Assembly (NCBI GenBank): GCA_963565915.1
Contig: OY751485.1
Coordinates: 3,348,001-3,412,000, forward strand
DNA: 64,000 nucleotides
Reading direction: 5' to 3'
From: Entoloma clypeatum
Taxonomy: Eukaryota > Basidiomycota > Agaricomycetes > Agaricales > Entolomataceae
In this document: piece by piece, positions 9,435-20,335 of the stretch
Position numbering within the stretch: the first letter of the stretch is position 1
Layout: each line of letters starts with the position of its first letter
Made by a program: the position numbers and the translations under genes
Notes under the pieces: generated by a model
Told to the model about the DNA's origin: nothing
What the model saw: only the letters and a program-made list of their open reading frames with translations
Database searches by the model: none

Positions 9435-11569
9435 TCAGTCAGCTGGACAAGGACTAGGATTAGATTCAAAGAAGTGGGTGAAATCCGCACTTACGTTTGC
9501 TTCTTGATAACGGTGCCAGATCCAATCAGGATTGAACCGGCTTTTCCAGTATTTGCATACGCGATCGTCTGCATGGTGGCTACCTTTGCAGTTGATGGAG
9601 CGACCTGCATGTTCGCAGTCCTTCCCATCTGGGGTGGGGGGGACTGGGGGGTTTGCCTTGGCGTTCCCGCGGCAGCAGGAGGCAAGGGCGCGATGAAATT
9701 CAACGGTGTGGGGTTCACCGCAGATGGGGCAGAGCTTGCTCTTGAGTGGGCAGATCCGAGCATTGGACGGATGGCCAAATCGCCAGCAGTGGTTGCATTG
9801 AGACACTCCAACGTGCGTCAGTAGGGTCCATACATGAAGACCTTTCCAGCGAGGTTGAGAACAAGACCCCCTTGGGAGTCTTTGATGTCGAACCAGATGG
9901 TCCTGGTGCTAGATGATGGGGAGTTTCTGGCAAGGCGGGGCTTTGAGTTCTCATAGTAGGAGAAGATGCGAGCAAAGGGGGCAGACAACATGATGTCGGC
10001 GACCTGGCTCTCCGATAGGGGAACGAGGCGGCCGGACTTCGGGTCGCGTTGCGGGGTGAGGCCGTAGTATGGGAAGTCGCAGATTTTGAGGCTCAATTTG
10101 GAGGTGGGTACCTCTACTCGAAGCTCAGTGTCAGGGGCCGATTGAGCGCTAGCGGCGAGCTTGGACTCAAAAAGGTTTTGGAAGATTTTGAGGTCATCCT
10201 CATTGGGGACTTCGTCGGTCATCAGGGAGAGGCCCCCCCGGTTTGACTCAACAGAAGTGACGCGGATCGTCCTCTTTGCGTTGCCCAGATGGCCATTGAT
10301 CTGGGTGAAGATGGTCTCCACCACCCATGGGAAGGGGGGGGAGGTGTAAATGGAGACGGACTTACGGGACCGTCCTGACATGGTGAACCGCTTCTGCTTC
10401 TTTCGGCGAGCCTGGGAAGCAGAGGGCGAGGAGGGCCTGATAGCAGCCGTGGCTTGCTGCAAGGCGATAGTGGTGGTGGCAGGGAACGTTTTGGCCATAG
10501 CAACCAGGGTTTCCTGCTGCGACTCAGCGGCGGATTTGCGTTTTCTAGATGCAGTGGTCCAGGGTTGGGCTGCAGCTACGATGGTGGGCGGAAGAGCCCA
10601 CGCTGAGCCTGCAAGGCCGGAGGGTTGTTGCTTCACCAGGGGCGGAGGGACAGGGCGGGAAAGGAGCTTGGCCTTCTCGCGAGCAAGGCGGCCGGACGCT
10701 CCAGCTGATGCAGACATGTGGGGTGTGGGTTTAGCTGTCTTCTTGAAGGAAGGTAGCTTCTTAGGGGGCGGCGGAGGTTTGGGATCCTTTGCCGTGACGA
10801 TGTTTTCAGGAGCTGACGTGAACACCGACACCCCAGGGATCTTGACAAGGCGATCAATTAAGATGCCCAGTCCAGTGAGACGAACGCCGGAGGGGTCATC
10901 CCCTGCAGCATATTCGGTGAGTGCTCCGACATCTGCAAGAGTGTGGATGAGGGAGGCTGTAGCGGTGCAAAGCTGGTTTGCAGTGTTTTGATCAACAGAC
11001 TGGTGTTGGGATGCGGTCCAAGTGACCAGATCCCGAACGGAGGCGACGGAGGCGAGGGCGGCGTTGAAGTCAGACATCAATGTGTCTGCGGTGCCTTGCA
11101 ACATGCAGGGGCCTGCAAGTTCACTATTGTAGCCTAGGGTTCCCGGCATGCTGGGGGTGTCAACGGTCATAGGAATGTCAATGCGAGCAGCAGGGGCAGG
11201 GGAGGGGGGGCAATCCGGGCTGTCAGAATCATCTGAGGAGGGGGATGGGGGGCGAGGGGTGACAGACCCAGCAGATCCCATGGAGATGTTGCTGTCCTGG
11301 GGAGAGGAAGGACGGGCGGAGGGCGACTTTTTCTTGTATTGGCCACCAGGGGGGCCGACAGGAGCAAGGGCAGATGGCGGTGCAGCAGCGGCCATGGCGG
11401 CTACTGTGGACGCGGTGGAGTATGGACCTGTCATGGAGGAGGCTCCCACAGGGACAGTGGGGGCCGCAGACTGGTCGGATTTCTGAGATGTGGACGACCT
11501 CGTTTGAGGAGGAGGTCTCGGGTTGTTGGAAGGGATTGCAGCCGATCTAGGGATCGGCTTTGGAGCCAT
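9435..11569 (-). pseudogene. LINE-2 ORF1 (RNA-binding protein with CCHC zinc knuckle), frameshifted
   Basis: About 710 codons counted from the ATG at 11569-11567. The N-terminus is low complexity, rich in Pro, Ser and Ala; the C-terminus has zinc knuckles of type CX2CX4HX5C (CNHCWRFGH) followed by a second Cys/His cluster ending in ASCC. The frame breaks at 9818, where loss of one base in CCCTACTGA creates a stop; the knuckle resumes in the -1 frame from about 9815. ORF1 of such LINEs coats the RNA in the retrotransposition particle. LINE-1 ORF1 breaks at a different place, so these look like independent decay rather than programmed frameshifting. Confidence 0.75.
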
Positions 11570-11833
11570 GCTGCGGTGAGTCAAGTGTTTTGCCTAGGAG
11601 AGTGATAGCAAGAGGATCGGAGAGTATAATGGAGTGGGGGGGCTCAACAACAAGAGAGATTGCGACCAGGATGTGGCTGTGCACATCGTGGTAACAAGTC
11701 AAGAAGCGGTGCGTGAGACGTGCTCTTGGTGAGTTTGATTGATGGATTGATGTGGAGTCAAATATTGGCAAGAGCCAATTGATCCCTAATGTTCCATCCT
11801 CTGACTAGTGTTGCAGCTTTCCACCTATGTGCG

Positions 11834-11848
11834 GAGGACTCTAAGGGT
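11834..11848 (+). repeat. LINE-3 target-site duplication, left copy
   Basis: GAGGACTCTAAGGGT, identical to 13658-13672 directly after the poly-A of LINE-3. Confidence 0.92.
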
Positions 11849-13555
11849 ATCTCCAGAGTGCAGAGGCGCGCAGCCCTGTGGATCCTGGGAGCCTTCCGTA
11901 CCACCCCCACAGGGGCGGTTGAATCCCTTGCTGGTCTGCCTCTGGTGCATCTGCACCTAAAGAAGCTCTCCTGCAGAAACCGCGTCCATATGCACTCTCT
12001 TGCACCACGACACATGACCGTCATGGTCTGCGATGAGGAAGATCCCTCAAAGCAACCATGGTACTCCCCGGAATTTATGTATAATCTTAAATCCCCCCTC
12101 ATCGATATCTGGGCATACCGTGCAAACGTGACTGTCCCCCTATCACCCTTCAATAATTACAACGAGCCAGAAAAACGTGTCCTCGACTGATTTCCCAATC
12201 GCATCATCCACGACATCGCCCTTATCCATGGCAAAACCGCTAAGGAGCGTGCCGAAGCCAGGAAGTTACGCCTCATCACCCTTAACAAGGTGTTCGATGC
12301 CAACATCTGCTCTAACAAATCCGCCGTCATTGTCACCGACGCGGCCGTTCCCTCCCTTGTGTCGGGCCATCAAGCTGTTGCAGCTTGGGAAACCTGGCAC
12401 ATGGGGTACTCCATCAACAAAGGCTGGGCGGCTGGTGGCCTCGCAGTCTCTGACGACACTGAAACCTTAGCAATAGGACATGGGTTCTCCAACCTGGTCA
12501 CTCTGCTAGGGGGTCTCTCCCAACTGGAAGAAATCCACATCTTCACCGACTCTGTTAACGCCATTCGGCGCGCCACAGACCTGGATCTCCACTCCTTGCA
12601 GGCAACTGCGCTCGCTATCATCAGTAACCTGGTCCCTTGGTTTGAGGAACCAGGTCTGAAATCCAAGGTCTTCTTTCACCATGTCCCTGATTGCTCGGAC
12701 TATGGCTTCGAACCCCATCATGCAGTGCACAACTTCGCCTCCTCGATACACATTGAGTGTGGTGAGTCAGCCTCCAGATCCCTCGATTTCAACACGAAAC
12801 AATTCACGGATGACATGCTAGGCGACTGGAACAACCTGTATCAGTCCCCCAAGTATGTCGGCCATCACTACCAATTCCCAAGGTCATGTGTCAGACGCCA
12901 AGACCACGCTCGGGCCAAAAGAATGAGACCGTCCCACCTCAAGGGCGGCACATGGCTTAAGGATGTGGGTCACTCCCAATCCCTCATGGCTCAAATGGTC
13001 CATGGCCTCATCAGTCACGCCCCAATTGGCCACTATAGACATAGGTTCAATATTGGTGACAAGATCAAACAATGCGACTGTGGATCGGGGTCCATCGAGG
13101 ACTTCGCCCACGTATTCTACAAATGTCTGCACCACCCCACCAGGCCCCCAGACATGCCCACCTTCTCGAGGAACACTCCCACATGGGACATCTTTGGGAA
13201 ATTCATTATGGATAACCCAGGGGCCTTTGCCTTTAGGGATCGTCCAACGCCCAACACAACCGTTGGCGGTAGTCGCGTGGTAGCGCGCTGGGTACAAAGG
13301 GGTGCAGCCCCCTCTGGCAAGCGAACACGATCAAAGGGTAAGAACCGCACAGGCGCTTCTTTGGTGGGTAGGGCGCAGACACCCCCCAGCGCTGCTAACG
13401 ACCAACCTCACAAGGTTGGAGTGCTCTTGTATCGCGCGGCCAAATATTCGGGTGCGCATACTAACGTGTTTGTTTATAACAGACTCCCCCGTCCTGGCGC
13501 GAGGACTTATCAGCTCGATGGAGCTTTGCGCCACTTGTTCTTCATGCGTACGTAG
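11849..13555 (+). pseudogene. LINE-3 ORF2 C-terminus: RT thumb, RNase H, Cys/His tail
   Basis: The frame opens at the RT thumb (VQRRAALWILGAF), conserved in Tad-like LINEs, and is continuous to TAG 13553-13555 except for a TGA at 12188-12190. RNase H-like sequence follows, with VTDAAV near 12332 and FTDSVNA near 12545. A zinc-binding tail follows (CDCG...FAHVFYKC, about 13075-13125). The N-terminal endonuclease and the RT fingers and palm were never copied into this insertion. Confidence 0.85.
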
Positions 13556-13630
13556 ATCCTCGGATCAATGTAGTTTACTCTATGTCAAGCGGACCGTACC
13601 CCTAGTATACCACTATATAAAATGTTGACC

Positions 13631-13657
<27 letters not shown>
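11849..13657 (+). mobile_element. LINE-3: 5'-truncated LINE with poly-A tail
   Basis: The insert between 15-bp target-site duplications contains only the 3' end of a LINE: the last part of ORF2, a short 3' UTR ending TATATAAAATGTTGACC, and 27 A residues at 13631-13657. The 5' truncation is typical of target-primed reverse transcription. The 3' end matches that of LINE-1. Confidence 0.93.
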
Positions 13658-13663
<6 letters not shown>

Positions 13664-13672
13664 TCTAAGGGT
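13658..13672 (+). repeat. LINE-3 target-site duplication, right copy
   Basis: Second copy of GAGGACTCTAAGGGT, immediately 3' of the poly-A tract and within the copia gag frame. Confidence 0.92.
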
Positions 13673-13803
13673 CTCTTTTCAGTGCCAGCAATGATCTGCC
13701 ACAAATCTTGAGATTTAAGGTACGAACACATGGTGCTTGACCACTCAAGATAGTTGGAGCCGTCAAGAACGGGAACAGCAATCAAAGTATTGATTGAGGA
13801 CAT

Positions 13804-15309
13804 GTTTGATCTGTTTGAAAAACAGTCATCGGCAAAATATCAAGAACAATTTAAACTAATTAAGGTATTGTCTGAATTTGTTGACACATGTTAGAGAGCT
13901 TTGTAATAGCTTTTTATTAATGTGACTAGGGGTCACATTGCTGTGGTATTTACTACAGACAGTCGCCTAGTCTGGCGTCTCTATCTTTATAATCTCGGGT
14001 GTAACCTCAGGTGTAATACCGGGTGTGATTCTCCTTTCTTCATCGTCACTGTGATTAAAAGGGGATGGTAAGTCCCTCGTTCTAGCTCTTTGGATGTTAC
14101 TTGGGCGTGGTGCCCAAGGATCCTAGAGAGTCACAGTTTAACTAGTGAAGAGAATGTAGATGAGGATGCATACTGCTTTCCGCTTTCCATATTTGTGAGT
14201 ACAGACATGGTGCGCATGCCGTCCATGTCGCAACTGCATGACTTTCACCTTCTGAATGCGTGGTGTGACCATGCAGTTCAGAGTACAGAGGTGTCGTCTG
14301 TGGAAACCATCATCACGCTGACTTATGCGGATGGGATCATGAGAGTAATGATGGTTCCCTTGAATGAAACCATAGTGGAAGCAGATGCAAGATCCTTTCA
14401 TCTAGGAATGATTCTAAGTCAGCATCAAATCTGAGATCATACAACCATAAAAATGGGAAGTCCCTGAGGCAGCCATAAAGGGCGCTTTATCAGGTACAGG
14501 GTGCAATAGATCAAGATTGATCGACGAAAAAGGTTCAAGGAACAGAAAGTTCCTGAGAATCGTGATGTCCGAACATCAGCACATCAAGATATACTTGATT
14601 TGGTTTTGTAAAACCATAAACTCATTCTAAGGGCATTGATTAGATCGAATGCTGTTAACCGCGAGAAAATCTTGCTTCTCAAGCAGGCGTCATCACCTCC
14701 ACTTTTAGCATTGGCCTTTGAAAGGTTTGTGCTATTGACAGGACATGTCACAGCATGTGAAATGTAGACTGCAACTGCAAGCAAGCTCAGCAGGTTTTGT
14801 CATACATGTTGCACATAAGTAGTGGTGACAGCTGAAAAGGCACACAGCACACTATCTATACAAAAATTGTCCAAATATAGACGTCGGCCATAAAGGCGCT
14901 AGTCTAGATCAAGGACTGGAGCGCTGGCAGTAGCTGCAAGCAAGCTCAGCAGATCTTACACTGTTAAACCCAGAGGTGATCGCATGTGATGAGCGTGATG
15001 CATTCAGCACTCCAGAGCACTCAACAGCCTTGGACATCAGAACTAGGTGCAGCCGAACACGGCTCTCACTAGTCTGGAACCCCCAAGTATCAAAAACAGA
15101 TAACTAACTTAAACTAGCTTATGCTACTAGTTTAAAGAGGATAGACGGTGGCAGCCAGAAAGGCGCGCATATCATCGCTCACTGGTTGTAGACCAGGTTA
15201 GTATTGTACAGGCATAATAGTCGCAGCAGCTCTGTTAGAGTGCGTAAACTACTCTAGGACTTAGAGGGGTAAACCCTAGCCTAGGGGCTATCCGGGGTCC
15301 ATAACCTAT
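13804..15309 (-). other. long 5' leader of the copia element, with short internal repeats
   Basis: Non-coding stretch of about 1.5 kb between primer site and gag. CTGCAAGCAAGCTCAGCAG occurs twice (14775-14793 and 14934-14952). GCCATAAAGGGCGC-like units occur near 14469, 14887 and 15150 (the last as GCCAGAAAGGCGCG). The ORF 14090-14434 (+) has no recognisable family and I do not call it a gene. A primer-site candidate, the complement of 15294-15309 (AGGTTATGGACCCCGG on -), is adjacent to the LTR. Confidence 0.5.
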
Positions 15310-15598
15310 TGAACAGCACACCTTGCAGATGCAGAGGAAGCCTGGTTAATGATACTCACATTGAAGCGAAGGGGTTGAGATGTTGGAGAAGAGTGGGTGA
15401 TGATAGAACTACTAGTATTAGCTCTCTTGTACTACACTATCTACATGCAGTATTTATACCTATGGAAATGTGCACAGACCAACTATGAGCTAGTAATGCT
15501 ATTGGCTAGAACATGATGGAACATCTCTGGTACACTTCATGTGGTCAGGCTACATGGTAAAACACATGACCATAGTCATGTGATTGACTGTCAATACA
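15310..15598 (-). repeat. 5' LTR of the copia element
   Basis: 289 bp on -, beginning TGTATTGACAGTC and ending GCTGTTCA, so it has TG...CA ends. A TATA box reads GGTATAAATACTG on - at about 15450-15462. No second LTR is visible in the window, so the boundaries rest on the terminal dinucleotides, the TATA box and the adjacent primer-like sequence. Confidence 0.55.
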
Positions 15599-17681
15599 TC
15601 CATATTTGAATGTTTCAACAATAGTTGCATCAGGAACAACCCAGACCAAGAAATTTGCAGAATTTTGTTCAATTTTTGCTATTTTCTGTCAAAACATACT
15701 AATCTTTGTAAACCAGTAGATTTCATTAATACTTTTCATGGCCTTAAATTTGGAAAATTTAACAAAGAATTAGTAAATTTAGACAAGCATTCAACATGGT
15801 GTTAATTTATTCACTTTGGATATTGCTCTTGATCACTGCAGTTTCAATGACATGACATTGGCAAAATAACATTCATTTGATAAGATATGATAAATACAGT
15901 ACATCACTACATACAACTGTAATTAATCAAGTAACAGCCAGACCCCCATTGAGTTGCATCATGTCGTTTGACCAACAAAAAGTAAGGGATTTGCTTCCCA
16001 TATGTAAGTTGGTAACTATGGAACAATAATTAGATCAACAACTGACTTTGAGCAAATCAGGCTGCACATGAAGCCGATGTCGCCGTGTTTGACATGATGC
16101 TGAGCACAGACACAATGTGGGTGGTTAGAGCACAGGTCATGTACATAAAAAAGGGGCAGGACCTACTATGCATGACACCCATCAGACAAGGTATGGATGC
16201 CGAAAACAAAGGTTCATCTACAGAATGGAGTGGTTCTTTCAATGACCTATGGGACGCCGAGCGAGCCTCGTTGTTTGTAAAAAAAAAAACATTAGAAAAT
16301 GGACGGTGTTGTACAATGCCATCATTGTGGGTCAAGGAAAAGAGGTGGTGAACCTGTCATCACCCCATCCATCACTGGTGATATTCGCTGTGCCCCCTCC
16401 TCCTGATCCCAGAGAACAAGCTATTCACCTCATTTGTGTCATGAGTGCAGTGGCAAATGACAGTCGTCATTTGGTTGGCCACGTAGTCGTGTTGCAAAGG
16501 GTCGAGGAACCTGTATAGACAACATGGAAACATTGTCAGAGAATCGAGACAGTGAGGATGTACCTTGCGTTGGGACAGTGAAGCCAGGGAAGTAACTTTA
16601 GGTGCCCTCTCATTGGTCACCCAGCCTCGCTCTAACTAAAGACAAAGGGGGTCATTGCTGGGTCGTTGTGACCAATGGTTGTCACCGTTGTGAACAAAAG
16701 ACTCAACATGGAACAAATAAGTACCAACATTCAACTTAAGGATGATGGCACATGCGCATTCGGCAGAGCTCAAAATAACTTGGTTTGTTTTCGGTTGCTA
16801 TCGCACCTTAGATGAGGGCATACATAGGATGTGAGGTGCAGCACCCACAGTTTGTCTTTCTCTTGTTAGTTTTACTTTCATATCCTACATTAGAACATCA
16901 CTAATAATTGACTTTTGTATGTATAAAAGTTTTATTAAGTTTGGTGAATTATGTTAGGACTTGATCATACAAGCACAAAATTTGACTGAATTCAGGTGAA
17001 TTCAGCTAAGTTGGTTAATTTTGCAAAGTTTTCACTGATCTATCCAATTTTTGGATTCAGGTTTTTCCTGATGTTATGGTCATGGTTGTAGTTGGTCATT
17101 GTTGATCAACCATTGATTATCAACCAACTGCACTTGCCACGTGACACTCGGCAGAAACCGTAACCCACGGAAACAGGTATGGTTTTGCCATGGTTTGGAA
17201 AAAATCACACCATACCCGCGGAACCCGCTGGCCAAAAACCACGGTTTTACCTGTACCCATCTTATTCCCTATATAGAAATAATCAGTCAATCCATGTTTT
17301 TTCAGTATGTCAACACATCATGTGTCTATCCAACTGGATATATGTGAGGCTGCATTTGAAACCCATTTGGAAGGTGGTGCAGAACTTCACACTTTCAAGT
17401 GTCAGAACGAGCCATCAGGAAGCTCAATGAATTGATACATCACTCTGATATATCACCACCATGACTGTAACTACAGTCTCTCATGCATCAGCCCTTCCAC
17501 TGTCATCTCAGTGGTTTGATACATGAAATATGTCTAGGGCTCCCTATTCCACTGTCACATCAGCAAAACCACATGCTGATGGCATGCATGGCAGGTCTGG
17601 CAATGTCTGGTAGTATGGCAACACAACATGCCATACTACCAGATCTTGGCCACACCACCCAGCTTTTTGTATGTGTGCCTA
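15599..17681. other. relic DNA without a recognised gene
   Basis: AT-rich sequence with scattered ORF fragments. The only coding-like piece is 16085-16351 (+), a frame of 88 codons that appears to continue in another frame to 16518. It reads like a degraded protein-coding fragment, but I recognise no family. No tRNA-like or rRNA-like sequence was noticed. Confidence 0.4.
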
Positions 17682-18197
17682 GTGTTTGAAAGTCCAGTCC
17701 AGTCCGGTTTTTTGCCCAAAAAATTAAGAACCTAGAACCAAGACTGGTTGAGTGGTTTCTCCAAAAAACTAAAACCAGGACTGGACTGGTCAAAGACTGG
17801 TGGACCAGTCTTTCCTTTCTCAAAAAAGTAAACCAGGACTGGTTCGAACTGGTTTAAACTGGTTATTTTCCAATTTATTAAAACTGTTTCAAAATATCAT
17901 TTATGACACATTTCAAACCATTTTATAGAAGTTTTGATGAACAAAATCTATGGGAACCTTCAAGAATCTATGTGAACCTATAAGAACCTATGTGAACCTG
18001 TGACCAGTTTACATTTTTTGAGTCTCAAATCAAGACTGGTGTTAAACCAGTCTTCTTTTTTTTCCAAAATTTGAAGAACCTGAGACTGGTCAATCCTCAA
18101 AATTCTGAAACTTGAGACTGCAGTCCAGTCTTTCACCAGTCTTTACCAGTCTGGTTCTGGTCCAGTTCTAGGTCTTTGAGACTGGACTTCAAAACAC
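17682..18197. mobile_element. TA-flanked MITE made of CCAGTC/ACTGGT motifs
   Basis: 516 bp bounded by terminal inverted repeats, GTGTTTGAAAGTCCAGTC at the left and the complement of GTGTTTTGAAGTCCAGTC at the right, flanked by TA on both sides (17680-17681 and 18198-18199). TA flanks suggest a Tc1/mariner-type transposase. The interior is built from repeated ACTGGT and ACCAGTC blocks that can pair with each other. No coding capacity. Confidence 0.75.
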
Positions 18198-19532
18198 TAT
18201 GTATGCCATACATCCCAGATACTAGAATGCACTCATATGGTTGTACCATTCATTTTTTGCAACATAATATTTGAGACATAAAAGCCCCTTTAATGTAGTT
18301 CATTTCATTAAACAAATGATAATGTGATACGAAACAATAAATAAAATAGGGTTCAATGTCATGGACACCACATCTCTTGCTCTCTCCTGCTTCCCGCACA
18401 TTGTCTCTAAAGATCCTCGCAAGTGCATCTCTTGGTGACCCCATTGTGTCTCTCTGAGCATTGTGGTGTGGTGTGGAGGCTTACCATGGTGTGTTGTCAT
18501 GTCACAAGTGGAGCGAGGAGGTGTTGCGGGGGACGAGGGATGACGGGAAGAAGGGAATGTGAGGGACTTTGAGGGAGCCAAGAAGACGACATGGCAATGT
18601 GTCAATATTTGACACCGTCCAAACTCCATCAACCCTGAGCTGGCAACTTCTGATGTTGAATGTTGAACGTTGAACCGCAGTCGGAGTGCCTTGTCGCCTC
18701 TGTCTTTGTCCCCCATCACCTACCTCCCCATAAGTATGCATCTCCCCCCTCATTTTCCTTTTCTTGCAATGCCTCTCGCTCCCTTTGTCGCACAATAAAC
18801 CACTGACTTGTGTGGCACTCACTAGGTAAGTCATTCATTGGCCATGCCATGTCACAAATGCATCACTCACCGTTTTAACAGACTAGGTTACCCATTCAGC
18901 AGACACTAATAAGCCCCCACTGCCATGTCGTACCACAGTACCTGCTGACCACCTTCTCCATAGGCTTGTACCACTCTCAACATTCACGCGACTGGTCTGT
19001 GATTACATGCCCAGGCATGTGTGCGTGTCTGTGGCGATACACGAGGGCTGGGGAGGTTAGGGCCGTTGTCTCGAGGAGGTGCAGAAGGAAAGGTGTCACT
19101 GAGCGGCATGTGATGCATGAGGAATGGATGATGCGCAGGGGGCAGCGGGGGCATTGAATTTGACATCCTGTTATGTTGTTTTTTTCATATCCAGGCTTGA
19201 GTATAGTAGAGTCTAATATAATGATTATTTCTCAATCTAATTCTGAATGCAAGGAGCATTAATAGGGCCTAGGAAATGATTATGGTGGGATTATGGCCAG
19301 AGGGTGTAGCCATAAAAAATGATGTGCTCGCAATGGTATATATGCTTCTATACTGAAAGATGGAAGTGTGGCAATGGCTGGCGACGTGATGGTGACACTG
19401 GCTGGTCTGTTGCCATGCAAGCCAGCAGCATGTGGGTTTGCTGATGTCCACAAGATATCTTCCATTCATCTTGATGTTCAGGTTTATAGAATAGGTATAC
19501 TGCTGGCTCAAAATGAAACCTGAAGGATGTGA
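18198..19532. other. intergenic or relic DNA, nothing recognised
   Basis: No ORF with family features, no repeat boundary and no RNA gene was noticed. The ORF 18300-18719 (-) is low-information and not supported. Confidence 0.4.
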
Positions 19533-19929
19533 TGCTTAACAAACCGTTCCAAGGTTCGGGCAGAGTATGCAGGAAGTGGAAAGGCAAAGAGCAATGTGAT
19601 TGCTAAATCTAAGGAATCTAACTATGCTACAGAGGGTTTATATAGGTACTGACTATAGGTGATAGCGGATGAGTCAGTACTGCGGAAGGCAGTGTGTATG
19701 AGTAAGGCGACTGCGGAAGGCTATGTACCGTGAGCAAGCTGACTGCAGAAAGCAAGTCAGCGCGGGAGCGAAGTATACTAAAGGGGATGACAAAGTACGG
19801 TAGTGAGTCAGACTGGGAATCAAAGGTTGCGAAAGTAGACATTAGACATAGTAAGTTCATAAGAGGGCACCGCATCGGGATGATAGATAAAAGATATGAC
19901 ATGGTCCTCATACCGTAGAGTCCGTAACA
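19533..19929 (-). repeat. 3' LTR of copy B
   Basis: 397 bp; on - it begins TGTTACGGACTCTACGG and ends GGTTTGTTAAGCA. Aligned by eye with 26460-26854 it is about 94% identical. Confidence 0.93.
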
Positions 19930-19963
19930 TGTCCCCCTCCTCAAGCTCTGTGTCCTCACAGAG

Positions 19964-20335
19964 TCACTGTCCCCATCCCTCATTGTTGTTGGGGTCGGAC
20001 CAGTTCGGACTCTCCTTGAGGCTCCAATCATATATCAGCTCCTCATTGATGGCAACGGCGAGCTCAAGGCCTTTGATAGCCAGCCGAATACATCGATTTT
20101 CAATGATGAGGGTCCTGGTGTAATTTCCGAGAATTTGTTTCTCCTCGGGACTTGGGGCAACGGGGAGGTTGGATAGCGAGTGAAGCCAGATATACATCTG
20201 GCAATGAAGGAGATCGGCGAGGAAAGTTTCAAGGGCATGGATTTGGTCTCTCATGGAGAGTGCCTCATTCATGAGGGTGGCAATGGCGGGGTTGATGTTG
20301 GCAGTGGAAGTGGAGGTAGCAGTGGAGGTAGACAT
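19964..20335 (-). CDS. small third ORF of copy B (123 residues)
   Basis: Counterpart of the ORF at 6189-6557. It shares EALSMRDQIHALET, the LHSLSNLP region and the acidic Trp-containing end. It has stayed open although gag and pol of the same copy carry many stops. The protein is unrecognised; the composition of the middle suggests helix or coiled coil. Confidence 0.6.
   Translation of the reverse strand: MSTSTATSTSTANINPAIATLMNEALSMRDQIHALETFLADLLHCQMYIWLHSLSNLPVAPSPEEKQILGNYTRTLIIENRCIRLAIKGLELAVAINEELIYDWSLKESPNWSDPNNNEGWGQ

Larger units (their letters stand above)
6979..11712 (-). mobile_element. LINE-2: non-LTR retrotransposon on -, split by two insertions
   Basis: Tad-like LINE read from right to left: 5' UTR from about 11712, ORF1 from 11569 to 9435, then the start of ORF2 at about 9402. 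ORF2 is interrupted by LINE-1 (7056-9370), resumes at 7055 and is cut at 6979 by the 3' LTR of chromovirus copy A; the rest is outside the window. The 5' UTR shares a block (CGCTTCTTGA...GTGCACAGCCA) with the 5' end of LINE-1, so both belong to related families. Its right edge interrupts the copia gag. Confidence 0.82.
11714..13803 (-). pseudogene. copia gag N-terminus, interrupted by LINE-3
   Basis: ATG at 13803-13801. The reading frame runs to the target site at 13672-13658, skips LINE-3 and continues in the same frame from 11848 (RPLES, then SAHRWKAATLVRGW). A TGA at about 11757, where a Trp codon would fit, is followed by further coding-like sequence to about 11714. The motif W...GTEKRP...W..K...A is the usual start of a copia gag. 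The clean resumption of frame confirms that LINE-3 inserted into this gene. Confidence 0.7.
11714..15598 (-). mobile_element. Ty1/copia-type element on - (5' part), split by LINE-3 and LINE-2
   Basis: Read right to left: 5' LTR (15598-15310), primer site, about 1.5 kb of leader, gag start at 13803, then gag interrupted by LINE-3 after codon 48 or so. Gag resumes at 11848 and is cut again near 11713 by LINE-2; everything downstream (PR, IN, RT) is outside the window or lost. The identity rests on the gag motif LDGSNYLEWSSTMCSYL with GTEKRP, typical of copia gag (UBN2/DUF4219-like), and on an LTR with TG...CA ends. Confidence 0.72.

Noticed and set aside
17120..17260. Inverted copies of TATGGTTTTGCC and related strings as a second hAT-like element
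   Set aside because: The ends are too imperfect and no target-site duplication could be found.
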